NCBI GenBank assembly: GCA_020796225.1
Contig: CM036755.1
Location: 84,763,803-84,827,802 of the forward strand
Source of the DNA: Arion vulgaris
Taxonomy: Eukaryota > Mollusca > Gastropoda > Stylommatophora > Arionidae
Reading direction: 5' to 3'
DNA length: 64,000 nucleotides
The translations under genes and the position numbers were made by a program. The notes under the pieces are model-generated. The model was given only the letters and a program-made list of their open reading frames with translations, did not search any database and was not told the origin of the DNA. Shown here piece after piece: positions 51,470-63,940 of this stretch (positions within the stretch are counted from its first letter, which is position 1; each line of letters starts with the position of its first letter).

Positions 51470-53940
51470 ACTGATGAACCAACTTTATCATGAATTTTAC
51501 CGTGGTTTTAAGGGACTCTGTTCCTCCGTACAGCTTTTCGCTAAACTCTGTGTTTTATGACCAGGTTTCGTTTCTTATACCTGCTATCTGTTGACAATCC
51601 TGCAGAACGTGTTCTGTCGTCATGTCCGTCTTTTTGCATGTACACAGGCTAGTTGTGCCTATTTTGAACTTGTTGTACATGTGGGCGCGTAGCATGTTGT
51701 GGCCGGTACGGAGGCGAAGTATGATAATTTGTTCGCTACGGGACAGACCATAGTATCCGTCACTGTTGGAAAGCTGGGGATGGTCTTTGTCCATTTGTTT
51801 CTGTAGTGCGAACCGATGGTTGTTCGGGCTTCCTCATAACTGATTTCGTGATCAATCTGAGGTAGTCACCCGCCTTCATTAACTAGTTTGTCGGCGCGTT
51901 CGGTTCCACTTATATTACAGTGTGATGTAATTCACTGAATGACGGTGCGTTTGAGTGAGCGCGTTAGTTTATCGAGGGTCGCTTTGAGCTCATTCAGCTC
52001 TGTTTTGCCTACACTTTTGAGTGCCGTGATGAACGATAGAGCATCGGTGAATATCACGACCTTGTTGCGAGAGGTGCCTCTTCTCTCTAGGATCATTTCG
52101 GCCTCCGCTTCTGCTCGGTAGTTATTGAGTATTTGCCTGTGGCAATCGATTTTGTGACCGTCACTTTCTTTGAGAGTTTAAGCACTATTTCTTCTCCACC
52201 ATTGCTGATTGCGTTCCTGGTCAACCGGTCAGTGTACACATGTGTCCACTTATTTTCGGGGTATTCGGTCGATATGTAGTTTTCTGTGGTCACTCTTCTT
52301 TCGAAGCTTTCTTGCTGGTCTTTTTTTTAATGCCTGGGATTGTTTCCTTTAGTTCCGGCATTTTTGTTTTCCCGGCGGCACTTATCAGTTGCCGGGATTG
52401 GTTTGGTTTTGCATTGTGCAAGGACCGGATGGTCTGCAGTCAATGCTTTTGCGATCTTTGCGAAGCTTTGTCTCTGTATTCTGCTCCTTTCGAATTCGTA
52501 CATTCTTTCATGCATAGGGTGGGAATCGAGCCGTTTAAGTTTTTCTGTAAGTACTAAGACTTTTCTGTCCATTCGGTCTGACATTGGTTGGATGCCTGTG
52601 ATTGTTTCCATCGCCTTGATGGGCGTGGACTTCATGGCTCCTGTGATAATTCGCATTGCACGGTTCTGACCGTTGCACACTTTGGCGAATTGCTTGTTGG
52701 GTGCATTACTCCACGCTGCAATGCCGTACTCGAAGACCGGTCGCACTCTTCCGGAGTAAAGTGATTTAGGATTCTGGTGTTTGCTCCCCACGTGGAACCT
52801 GCGATTTGCGCATTATCGTGAGCTATGTCTCGCTTTTGCCGTAGCATTTTCAATTTGAGCGCACCAAGTCAATTTTCAGTCGAGTGTGACTCCAAGGTAC
52901 GTTGGGTTCTTGCTTTCTGGATGATCTTGCCTATTGACTTTATGCTTAATTTTGTGATCCTGGTTGTTCTGGGAGAACACAGTGTAAGTGGTCTTAGACG
53001 GGTTTATGTTCATATTCCACTTTTTTTTACCACACTTCCAGGTTATTCAACGTAACTTGTAGTCGAATTGTTGCTATGGGCATTTACTTTTCCCTCGCCC
53101 ATAATGCCAGGTCGTCGGAATACATGGCAGAGTGTACTCGCTCTGGCAGGCATGTGGCTAGGTCATTGACAAAGATTAGAAAGAGAGTTGGTGAGAGCAC
53201 TCCCTCTTGGGGGACTCCTTGCTCTAATGTGGTTTTCATGCTAGTGTACCCTGAACTTGAACCCTTGCTGTTCTGTTCTCTATGTATCTATCAAGCCAAT
53301 TGTACATTCTTCCCTTTATACCAAGGGTGAGGAGTTTCAGCCTTAGACCCTCCTTCCAGACTGTGTCAAACGCCTTCTCCATATCTACCAAGACTGCTAG
53401 GATCTGTTTCTTTTCCTGGAAACCATCCTCGATTTCCTGGGCGATATAGGTGACTTGATCTTCTGTAGATCGGTATCTCCGAAAGCCTCCCTGTTGTACC
53501 ACGAGAAGCCCTTTACTTTCCAAGTGCCATGATAGCCATTTGTTCACCATGCGTTTACTAAGTTTGCCAGTGCAGCTTAGAAGCCTTATTGACCTGTAAC
53601 AAGCGGGGTCGAGTTTATTTTGGCCTGGTTTAAGGATGGGCACCATGATCGCTTCTTTCCATTCTCGTTGTACTATTCTTGTTCTCCATGACATATTGAG
53701 AATGGCCAGTAGAGCTGCCTTTGCTCTGGTGCCCAAGTTCTTTAGCATCTCATTAGTGATCCCATCCTTTCCGGGCGACTTTGTGAGCTTCAGCTCTCTT
53801 AAAACCTCTTCCAACTCATTACTGGTAAATATTTCCGTTAGGTGACTATCAGCTTTTCTTGGCTCACCTTGGACGGTTCTGTTACGTGTTTCTAGATATC
53901 CTTGCAAACAGCTTATGTATGAATTATTCACTTTTCTGTT
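51470..53940 (-). pseudogene. Jockey-like LINE: reverse transcriptase, connection and RNase H
   Basis: The longest element. In order on the - strand: an intact 231-codon stretch with LKLTKSPGKDGITNEMLKNL, MVPILKPGQNKLDPACYR, QQGGFRRYRSTEDQVTY and VLVDMEKAFDTVWKEGL; then LEQGVPQEGVLSPTLFLIFV with the catalytic HSAMYSDDLALW near 53115 (YSDD instead of the usual YADD); then YSGRVRPVFEYGIAAWSNAP. RNase H follows (NKWTHVYTDRLTRNAISNGG; VVIFTDALSFITALKSV). The C-terminal LRLRTGHNMLRAHMYNK and CTCKKTDMTTEHVLQDC complete it. Frameshifts separate the parts and the N-terminal endonuclease is missing. Confidence 0.93.
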
Positions 53941-53944
53941 TTTG

Positions 53945-54170
53945 TTTGATAAACAAGTAAGTTATGCTTTTGTTTCGTTCATGTATTTGTGTTTTTTTTT
54001 TTCTGATTAGAGAAATGTTGCAAGTTTATTCATATATGTTGTTGTAGAGTTGTTGTGTTTAATGTTTTACTACTTTGAAGTCAGCAGGTGTGTAACGGAA
54101 ACTTCTAGATTAATTTATCAGAAATATTCTTGCCCGGATTGTAGCAGAAGTCTTGCGATATTTTTAACAT
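53945..54170. other. unassigned sequence
   Basis: T-rich at 53990-54005; no feature recognised. Confidence 0.4.
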
Positions 54171-54174
54171 ATTT

Positions 54175-54890
54175 ATAGTACAGTTGATGACAATATTATA
54201 GCACAGTTGATGACAAAAATTATAGACAGTTGATGACAATATTATAGGACAGTTGATGACAATATTATAGCACAGTTGATGACAATATGATAGACAAGTT
54301 GATGACAATATTATAGGACAGTTGATGACAATATTATAGCACAGTTGATGACAATATCATAGCACAGTTGATGACAATATCATAGCACAGTTGATGACAA
54401 TATTATAGCACAGTTTGTAGCAATATTATTGCACAGATTGTAACAATATTAAAGCAATGTTTATAACAATATTATAGCACAGTTGATGACAATATTATAT
54501 CACAGTTGATGACAATATTATAGCACAGTTGATGACAATAGTATAGCACAGTTTGTAACAATATTATAGCACATATTGCATCAATAGTAAAGCATAGTTT
54601 GTAACGATATTATAGCACAGTTTGCAGCAATATTATAGCACAGATTGTAACAACATTTTATCACCGTTTATAACAATATTATAGCACAATTTGTAACAAT
54701 ATTTTAGCACAGTTTGTAGCAATATTATAGAACAGTTTATAACAATATTATATCACAGTTGATGACATTATTTTAGCACAGTTTGTAGCAATATTATAGC
54801 ACAGTCTGTAGCAATATTATATCACAGTTTGTAGACATATTATATCACAGTTGGTGACAATATTATATCACAGTTTGTAAAATATGTTAC
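54175..54890. repeat. 24-bp repeat, about 30 copies, moderately diverged
   Basis: The unit is agcacagttgatgacaatat plus tat, with variants (tttgtagc, tttataac). Confidence 0.92.
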
Positions 54891-54894
54891 AGAG

Positions 54895-55800
54895 AAGTTA
54901 ACGTACTCTTGGTGTTGGTAACACCAAGCCTATTTAACATCTACACAGAGAAAATCAAACAACTAGAGGGATGCCAGGACTCAAGATCAATGGAAAAATA
55001 ATAAACAACTTAAGATATGCAGATGACACAGTATTGGTAGCAGAAAGTGAACAAGAATTACAAGAACTAGTGGACCAATTGGACAGAACTAGCAAGGAAT
55101 ATGGATTAGACATTAACATACAGAAAACAAAACTATGGTAATCAACAAGGAAATGGAAAACCTAAAATGAATATAAAAATACATGGAGAATTACTACATC
55201 AAGTAAAAGCTTCTTATATCTTGGTCAGATGATAACAGATGATGGCAGATGTATAACAGAAATTAAAAAGAGAATAGGAATGGTCAAGGATAATTTCAAC
55301 AGTATGAGAAAGTTACTGACATCCAAACAAATTACAAACAGGCTAAAATGAGAATGATCAAATGCTATATATATCCTATATTAATGTATGACTCGGAAAC
55401 ATGGACAATGAACAAGCAGTTAGAAGACAGAATTGATGCATTTGAGATGTGGATATATAGAAGAATAGGCATAGTTTCATGGACAGAAAAACAGACAAAT
55501 AAACAAGTTTTAGGAAAACTAGGCATGAAGAAACAATTATTAAGAGAAATAAAATTCAGGCAAGTAAAGTATTTTGGGCACATAAAAAGACATGACACAA
55601 TAATAAAACATTTACTAGAGGGGAAAGTTGAGGGGGGGGAAGAGCAAGAGGAAGACCGAGAGATAAGTGGGAGGAAACTTTAAGAAATGGACAGGTTACA
55701 GTCTGACAGTGTACAACACCAAGGCGAAAGACAGAGGATGCTGGAGATTCATTGCAGATAACCTTCGATGTGGAGACGGCACCTGATGATGATGGTGTTG
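54895..55800 (+). pseudogene. LINE reverse transcriptase C-terminal half
   Basis: With small frameshifts: NNLRYADDTVLVAESEQELQ (catalytic YADD), YGLDINIQKTK, FLYLGQMITDDGRCITEI, MIKCYIYPILMYDSETWTM, FEMWIYRRIGIVSWTEKQT and FRQVKYFGHIKRHDTIIKH. It ends at about 55690 with a stop. RTE-like; the same lineage type as 206-1481. Confidence 0.9.
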
Positions 55801-56044
55801 GTAAAATATGTCCAAACTAATTGGAAGAAATGTTACAGATAAGTTAATGCACTCTTGGTTTTGGTAACATATGTCCAAACTAATGACAGCCGGGAACAAG
55901 TCGACACTTTTCTATTAACAAGTGTAATATTCGATTCTTGCTACACTAACCAAAATTCACTGTACGTGTTACCTAGTAATAAAACGTGATTCAACGCCAG
56001 ATATTTCAAGCTAGAACAAAATATTATTGTAATGTATATTGGAT

Positions 56045-56400
56045 AGTGGCTACAAATGAACAAGATCTACAAGACTTGATAGACATATTAGTGAGAGAAA
56101 GTGAAACAAGATCTGCAAGACTTGATAGACATATTAGTGAGAGAAAGTGAAAGAAAGTTAAGCATGAATATAAAGAAAATAGAGGTTATGGTTGTCCCCA
56201 GAAACAAGAAACACCAAAATGTAATATCAAAATAAATAACACAACACTGAAACAAGTCCAACAATTAAGTATCGAAACATTCCTAACATCAGATGGAAAA
56301 TGTCGACAGAGATTAGGAGTAGAATGGCTCAAACGAAGCAGCTTTATGATAATCAACTCGATATCATTTCTATCGATCACTGTAATCTCGTTTCTAAATG
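56045..56400 (+). pseudogene. LINE reverse transcriptase fragment running into a satellite
   Basis: Reads DLQDLIDILVRESETR, then a duplicated 50 bp (caagatctacaagacttgat at 56073 and 56109), MNIKKIEVMVV and SRMAQTKQLYDNQLDIISID. The last residues continue in frame into the first 40-bp satellite unit. Confidence 0.75.
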
Positions 56401-59400
56401 ATATCATTTCTGTCGATCACTGTAATCTCGTTTCTAAATGATATCATTTCTATCGATCACTGTAATCTCGTTTCTAAATGATATCATTTCTGTCGATCAC
56501 TGTAATCTCGTTTCTAAATGATATCATTTCTATCGATCACTGTAATCTCGTTTCTAAATGATATCATTTCTATCGATCACTGTAATCTCGTTTCTAAATG
56601 ATATCATTTCTGTCGATCACTGTAATCTCGTTTCTAAATGATATCATTTCTGTCGATCACTGTAATCTCGTTTCTAAATGATATCATTTCTGTCGATCAC
56701 TGTAATCTCGTTTCTAAATGATATCATTTCTGTCGATCACTGTAATCTCGTTTCTAAATGATATCATTTCTGTCGATCACTGTAATCTCGTTTCTAAATG
56801 ATATCATTTCTATCGATCACTGTAATCTCGTTTCTAAATGATATCATTTCTGTCGATCACTGTAATCTCGTTTCTAAATGATATCATTTCTATCTATCAC
56901 TGTAATCTCGTTTCTAAATGATATCATTTCTATCTATCACTGTAATCTCGTTTCTAAATGTTTAATTTCTATCGATCACTGTAATCTCGTTTCTAAATAT
57001 CATTTCTATCGATCCTGTAATCTGTTTCTAAATGATATCATTTCTATCGATCACTGTAATCTCGTTTCTAAATGATATCATTTCTGTCGATCACTGTAAC
57101 TCGTTTCTAATGATATCATTTCTATCGATCACTGTAATCTCGTTTCTAAATGATATCATTTCTATCGATCACTGTAATCTCGTTTCTAAATGATATCATT
57201 TCTGTCGATCACTGTAATCTCGTTTCTAAATGATATCATTTCTATCGATCACTGTAATCTCGTTTCTAAATGATATCATTTCTATCGATCACTGTAATCT
57301 CGTTTCTAAATGATATCATTTCTATCGATCACTGTAATCTCGTTTCTAAATGATATCATTTCTGTCGATCACTGTAATCTCGTTTCTAAATGATATCATT
57401 TCTATCGATCACTGTAATCTCGTTTCTAAATGATATCATTTCTATCGATCACTGTAATCTCGTTTCTAAATGATATCATTTCTATCGATCACTGTAATCT
57501 CGTTTCTAAATGATATCATTTCTATCGATCACTGTAATCTCGTTTCTAAATGATATCATTTCTATCGATCACTGTAATCTCGTTTCTAAATGATATCATT
57601 TTATCAATCACTGTAATCTCGTTTCTAAATGATATCATTTCTATCGATCACTGTAATCTCGTTTCTAAATGATATCATTTCTGTCGATCACTGTAATCTC
57701 GTTTCTAAATGATATCATTTCTATCGATCACTGTAATCTCGTTTCTAAATGATCGTTTAAATGATATCATTTCTGTCGATCACTGTAATCTCGTTTCTAA
57801 ATGATATCATTTCTATCTATCACTGTAATCTCGTTTCTAAATGATATCATTTCTATCGATCACTCTGTAATCTCGTTTCTAAATGATATCATTTCTATCG
57901 ATCACTGTAATCTCGTTTCTAAATGATATCATTTCTGTCGATCACTGTAATCTCGTTTCTAAATGATATCATTTCTGTCGATCACTGTAATCTCGTTTCT
58001 AAATGATATCATTTCTGTCGATCACTGTAATCTCGTTTCTAAATGATATCATTTCTGTCGATCACTGTAATCTCGTTTCTAAATGATATCATTTCTATCG
58101 ATCACTGTAATCTCGTTTCTAAATGATATCATTTCTATCGATCACTGTAATCTCGTTTCTAAATGATATCATTTCTATCGATCACTGTAATCTCGTTTCT
58201 AAATGATATCATTTCTGTCGATCACTGTAATCTCGTTTCTAAATGATATCATTTCTGTCGATCACTGTAATCTCGTTTCTAAATGATATCATTTCTATCG
58301 ATCACTGTAATCTCGTTTCTAAATGATATCATTTCTATCGATCACTGTAATCTCGTTTCTAAATGATATCATTTCTGTCGATCACTGTAATCTCGTTTCT
58401 AAATGATATCATTTCTGTCGATCACTGTAATCTCGTTTCTAAATGATATCATTTCTATCGATCACTGTAATCTCGTTTCTAAATGATATCATTTCTGTCG
58501 ATCACTGTAATCTCGTTTCTAAATGATATCATTTCTGTCGATCACTGTAATCTCGTTTCTAAATGATATCATTTCTGTCGATCACTGTAATCTCGTTTCT
58601 AAATGATATCATTTATGTCGATCACTGTAATCTCGTTTCTAAATGATATCATTTCTGTCGATCACTGTAATCTCGTTTCTAAATGATATCATTTCTATCG
58701 ATCACTGTAATCTCGTTTCTAAATGATATCATTTCTATCGATCACTGTAATCTCGTTTCTAAATGATATCATTTCTATCGATCACTGTAATCTCGTTTCT
58801 AAATGATATCATTTCTATCGATCACTGTAATCTCGTTTCTAAATGATATCATTTCTATCGATCACTGTAATCTCGTTTCTAAATGATATCATTTCTGTCG
58901 ATCACTGTAATCTCGTTTCTAAATGATATCATTTCTATCGATCACTGTAATCTCGTTTCTAAATGATATCATTTCTATCGATCACTGTAATCTCGTTTCT
59001 AAATGATATCATTTCTGTCGATCACTGTAATCTCGTTTCTAAATGATATCATTTCTATCGATCACTGCAATCTCGTTTCTAAATGATATCATTTCTATCG
59101 ATCACTGTAATCTCGTTTCTAAATATGTTTCATTTCTGTCGATCACTGTAATCTCGTTTCTAAATGATATCATTTCTGTCGATCACTGTAATCTCGTTTC
59201 TAAATGATATCATTTCTATCGATCACTGTAATCTCGTTTCTAAATGATATCATTTCTATCGATCACTGTAATCTCGTTTCTAAATGATATCATTTCTGTC
59301 GATCACTGTAATCTCGTTTCTAAATGATATCATTTCTATCGATCACTGTAATCTCGTTTCTAAATGATATCATTTCTGTCGATCACTGTAATCTCGTTTC

Positions 59401-60206
59401 TAAATGATATCATTTCTATCGATCACTGTAATCTCGTTTCTAAATGATATCATTTCTATCGATCACTGTAATCTCGTTTCTAAATGATATCATTTCTATC
59501 GATCACTGTAATCTCGTTTCTAAATGATATCATTTCTATCGATCACTGTAATCTCGTTTCTAAATGATATCATTTCTGTCGATCACTGTAATCTCGTTTC
59601 TAAATGATATCATTTCTATCGATCACTGTAATCTCGTTTCTAAATGATATCATTTCTATCGATCACTGTAATCTCGTTTCTAAATGATATCATTTCTGTC
59701 GATCACTGTAATCTCGTTTCTAAATGATATCATTTCTGTCGATCACTGTAATCTCGTTTCTAAATGATATCATTTCTGTCGATCACTGTAATCTCGTTTC
59801 TAAATGATATCATTTCTATCGATCACTGTAATCTCGTTTCTAAATGATATCATTTCTGTCGATCACTGTAATCTCGTTTCTAAATGATATCATTTCTGTC
59901 GATCATGTAATCTCTTCTAAATATATCATTTCTGTCGATCACTGTAATCTCGTTTCTAAATGATATCATTTCTGTCGATCACTGTAATCTCGTTTCTAAA
60001 TGATATCATTTCTATCGATCACTGTAATCTCGTTTCTAAATGATATCATTTCTATCGATCACTGTAATCTCGTTTCTAAATGATATCATTTCTGTCGATC
60101 ACTGTAATCTCGTTTCTAAATGATATCATTTCTGTCTATCACTGTAATCTCGTTTCTAAATGATATCATTTCTGTCGATCACTGTAATCTCGTTTCTAAA
60201 TGATAT
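56345..60206. repeat. 40-bp satellite, about 96 copies, seeded in LINE coding sequence
   Basis: The unit is atgatatcatttctatcgat plus cactgtaatctcgtttctaa. The dominant polymorphism is tctAtcgat versus tctGtcgat, mixed irregularly. Short damaged units occur near 56960-57020, 57600, 57750, 59120 and 59905. Each unit has the palindrome atgatatcat. The first unit is in frame with the reverse transcriptase fragment to its left. Confidence 0.95.
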
Positions 60207-60375
60207 TTGATGTCCAATACTCCTGTCAACGCTATCTCCATATCTCACCTAACCAAATGTAACGATATTCAAACATCTGCATGTAAATGTTTAGTTACCA
60301 GGAAATACTCGACATGTCCATCAGAGAGCTAATATCTTCTAAGCTCTCTACTAAGATACCTTAAATACTGCTACA
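60207..60375. other. sequence after the satellite
   Basis: No feature recognised. Confidence 0.35.
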
Positions 60376-60378
60376 GAC

Positions 60379-60506
60379 CTTGCCACTGGCTTCTGTTCCT
60401 CCATCAAAAGAATCTCTTGGACAGGAACACCATGAACTGTTCGATCTTCCAGCAGCTCAATGTTCTGTCTCCCCGAATTTGTCAATTTCAGCCTTATATT
60501 TACTTC
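60379..60506 (-). CDS. possible exon, - strand
   Basis: On the - strand ctttgaaattgttag is followed by 42 open codons and a weak donor (AAG/gtctgt). The peptide EVNIRLKLTNSGRQ, then NIELLEDRTVHGVPVQEI and LLMEEQKPVA, looks coding in its second half. A neighbouring frame is also open (LDTFGNSLKLLGSKYKAEID), so a frameshifted transposon fragment is an alternative. Exit phase 2 does not fit the exon at 46491 directly. If real it may be an upstream exon of gene 2. Confidence 0.27.
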
Positions 60507-60529
60507 CTAACAATTTCAAAGAGTTCCCA

Positions 60530-61020
60530 AAAGTGTCAAGAAATGTACTTATGCAGAGCTTGACCACAACAAAAATGGTATTTACAACTTAACCTAATTG
60601 CCGATGAATAAATAAATTTTCTCTCCAAGTCGACTTGATTACGCAATACTTCCGGCTTCAGAAAGGTCCGGATGTCTCAAAATGCTAAATGTGAGCGAAA
60701 CTTCCATGACTAATCTGCTGTCGAAATTATTACGTATATTTACACCGCACTTGCTTCAAAACAAGTTATTGTGCGAAAATAAAATTTATAACTGGGTAAT
60801 TTTTTTCTTCTTCAAATATAGAGCTCAAAATATGGATCATGTAACCTTGTTTACTAGATCCATCCAACAAACAGCGTCATTGTAAAATACAGCTGGTCTA
60901 TCCTTCTCTGTTACACATGGATGATGTTTGGGTAATCATTTACACATTTAATTACAATAATCCTCATCACTAAGTGTTCGATTAAGGACTAAATAGAATC
61001 ACACTGGGAATACAATATGC
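60530..61020. other. unassigned sequence
   Basis: AT-rich; an open + stretch at 60682-60885 has no supporting context. Confidence 0.35.
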
Positions 61021-61029
61021 TTCAAATGA

Positions 61030-61205
61030 TTGAATCTGGATGTCTGCACGTGGAATGAAAGGGCAGCCTTCAGAGATCACATCTCAAGAAAATGACTTGG
61101 CTGTACACACCTGGACATGCTGGAGTGCAGGGTAAGAGCGTGCTGACTTTCTTGCAAACAATGCCCTGATTCAAGCATGCAGAAGTATGGAAAAGCCGAC
61201 GATAA
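61030..61205 (+). pseudogene. LINE RNase H fragment
   Basis: Reads MTWLYTPGHAGVQGK and, after a frameshift, a degenerate ADFLANNALIQA: the W-x-PGHxGVxGN-ADxLA region of a Jockey-type RNase H. Confidence 0.62.
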
Positions 61206-61209
61206 ATAG

Positions 61210-63015
61210 GATATGAACATAACATAAACTTAGTGTAGTGAAAGCATATTTCAATTGTTGGTAGATGGACATAACATAAACTTAGTGTCGTGAAAGCATA
61301 TTTCAATTGTTGGTAGATGGACATATCAGGATGAGAGATAGAGTTCATTATAAATGTATAACTAACGAACGACCGGTTACTTTCTTGAACAATTCGAATT
61401 TTAATTGTTGTCACGACATATATAAAAAAGCACCCCAGAGTCAGAGATAGAGCAGCATGGAGTCAGACAAGGAGCAGCATGGAGTCAGACAAGGAGCAGA
61501 CTGGAGTCAGACAGGAAGCAGACTGGAGTTAGACAAGGAGCAGCATGGCGTCGACAAAGAGCAGCACAAATTCTGACAGTTGACAACACTGTTTCAAGTT
61601 TAATATGTGAAAATAAACGAAACAAAAGGAAGACTCGAGTGAGGTCTGATAGGGACATTCAACCAGAAGAGTTTCGGAGTGAGGTCTGATAGGGACATTC
61701 AACCAGAAGAGTTTCGCAGTGAGGTCTGATAGGGACATTCAACCAGAAGAGAATCGGAGTGAGGTCTGATAGGGACATTCAGCAAGAAGAAACTCGGAGT
61801 GAGATCTGATAGGGACATTCAACCAGAATAGTTTCGGAGTGAGGTCTGATAGGGACATTCAACCAGAAGAGAATCGGAGTGAGGTCTGATAGGGACATTC
61901 AGCCAGAAGAAACTCGGAGTGAGATCTGATAGGGACATTCAACCAGAAGAGTTTTGGAATGAGATCTGATAGGGACATTCAGCCAGAAGAGTTTCGGAGT
62001 GAGGTCTGATAGGGACATTCAGCCAGAACAGAATCGGAGTGAGGTCTGATAGTGACATTCAGCCACAACAAACTCGGAGGATGTCTGATAGGACATTCAG
62101 CCAGAATAGACTCGGACTGAAGTCTGATAGGGACATTCAGTCAGTAGAGACTCGGAGTGAAGTCTGATAAGGACATTCAGCCAGAAGAGTGTGAGGTCTG
62201 ATAGGGACATTCAGCCAGAAGAGAATCGGAGTGAGGTCTGATAGGAACATTCAGCCAGAAGAGAGTGAGGTCTGATGGCGACATTCAGCCAGAAGAGACA
62301 CGGAGTTAGGTCTGATAGGGACATTCAGCCAGAAGTCTCGGATTGAGATCTGATAGGGACATTAAGCTAGAAGAGACTCGTAGTGAGGTCTGATAGGGAC
62401 ATTCAGTGAGAAGAGTCTCGGATTGAGATCTGATATGGACATTCAGCTAGAAGTGACTCGTAGTGAGGTCTGATAGGGACATTCAGCTAGAAGAGTCTCG
62501 GATTGAGATCTGATAGGGACATTAAGCTAGAAGAGAATCGTTGTGAGGTCTGATAGTGACATTCAGCCAGAAGTTTCGGATTGTGATCTGATAGTGACAT
62601 TAAGCTAGAAGAGGCTCGTAGTGAGATCTGATAGGGACATTAAGCTAGAAGAGGCTCGTAGTGAGATCTGATAGGGACATTAAGCTAGAAGAGACTCGTT
62701 GTGAGGTCTGATAGGGACATTAAGCTAGAAGAGACTCGTAGTGAGATCTGATAGTGACATTAAGCTAGAAGAGGCTCGTAGTGAGATCTGATAGGGACAT
62801 TAAGCTAGAAGAGGCTCGTAGTGAGATCTGATAGGGACATTAAGCTAGAAGAGACTCGTAGTGAGATCTGATAGGGACATTAAGCTAGAAGAGACTCGTT
62901 GTGAGGTCTGATAGGGACATTAAGCTAGAAGAGACTCGTAGTGAGATCTGATAGGGACATTAAGCTAGAAGAGACTCGTAGTGAGATCTGATAGGGACAT
63001 TAAGCTAGAAGAGAC
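61210..63015. repeat. duplicated block, copy 2, with an expanded 41-bp array (about 33 copies)
   Basis: Same order as 49505-50560: two cataaacttagtgt units, the near-identical core (61318-61640), then the 41-bp array. The right half is a different unit subtype (gacattaagctagaagagac; tcgtagtgagatctgatag) with little divergence. Confidence 0.93.
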
Positions 63016-63295
63016 TATGTTCAAGTTAAGAGGAACCAGGACTGAAATGGGACTAAAAAGAAATCTACATCGTCGAATTATATATCATATACTGAGAAGC
63101 AATGATTTTATTATGAGATACTAACGGACTGAAGCATCCAGAGTGCAAAGCAAACTCTCTAAGTACTTGACCACACATTCGCTCAATATGTATTGACATC
63201 AAGTAGTTACGTGTTTCTTGCGGAACGTCGTTTTTATAACAGCCCGCCCGAAAAAAATACTTTCTTATGCAAAGTTTACCCACCTTTTCCAGCAT
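63016..63295. other. unassigned sequence
   Basis: A - strand open stretch (63298-63065: KVGKLCIRKYFFRAGCYKND; QETRNYLMSIHIERMCGQV) looks weakly coding, but no splice partner or homology was recognised. Confidence 0.3.
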
Positions 63296-63675
63296 CATGT
63301 TCAGTGTTTCTGTGATGTTCTACTACCACATTCTGTGATGTTCTACTACCACATTCTGTGATGTTCTACTACCACATTCTGTGATGTTCTACTACCACAT
63401 TCTGTGATGTTCTACTACCACATTCTGTGATGTTCTACTACCACATTCTGTGATGTTCTACTACCACATTCTGTGATGTTCTACTACCACATTCTGTGAT
63501 GTTCTACTACCACATTCTGTGATGTTCTACTACCACATTCTGTGATGTTCTACTACCACATTCTGTCATGTTCTACTACCACATTCTGTGATGTTCTACT
63601 ACCACATTCTGTGATGTTCTACTACCACATTCTGTGATGTTCTACTACCACATTCTGTCATGTTCTACTACCACA
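63296..63675. repeat. 23-bp repeat, 16 copies
   Basis: The unit is tgtgatgttctactaccaca plus ttc. Nearly perfect (two units have tgtcatg). It adjoins a LINE remnant. Confidence 0.95.
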
Positions 63676-63679
63676 TTCA

Positions 63680-63940
63680 TCTTTGTTGCCCCTGCCTCGT
63701 ACTACCGGAATCATACCTTCCATTACCCTTCTCTTCAAACCACTGTGACGTTTAACATGGCAAATAGTTCATCTTCCGGGATATGATGTTATTTATGAGC
63801 CAATTCTCCTTGATATGCAGGTCTTGTAGGATGTCTTTGTTTTTCTCTTCTCTGTCCATGATGTTGTAAGAAGGTTTCTTATTGACAGTTTGAATAATGA
63901 AATAATGGGAATCACAACCAACATTGATATGCAATTAAAC
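63680..63940 (-). pseudogene. LINE C-terminal remnant
   Basis: The - strand reads EEKNKDILQDLHIKENWLIN, NIISRKMNYL and, in shifted frame, VMEGMIPVVRGRG. This is the tail of an RTE-like LINE protein, broken by the adjoining 23-bp array. Confidence 0.68.

Noticed and set aside
52240..52669. + strand frames over the Jockey-like LINE
   Set aside because: Antisense shadows of the reverse transcriptase/RNase H frames.
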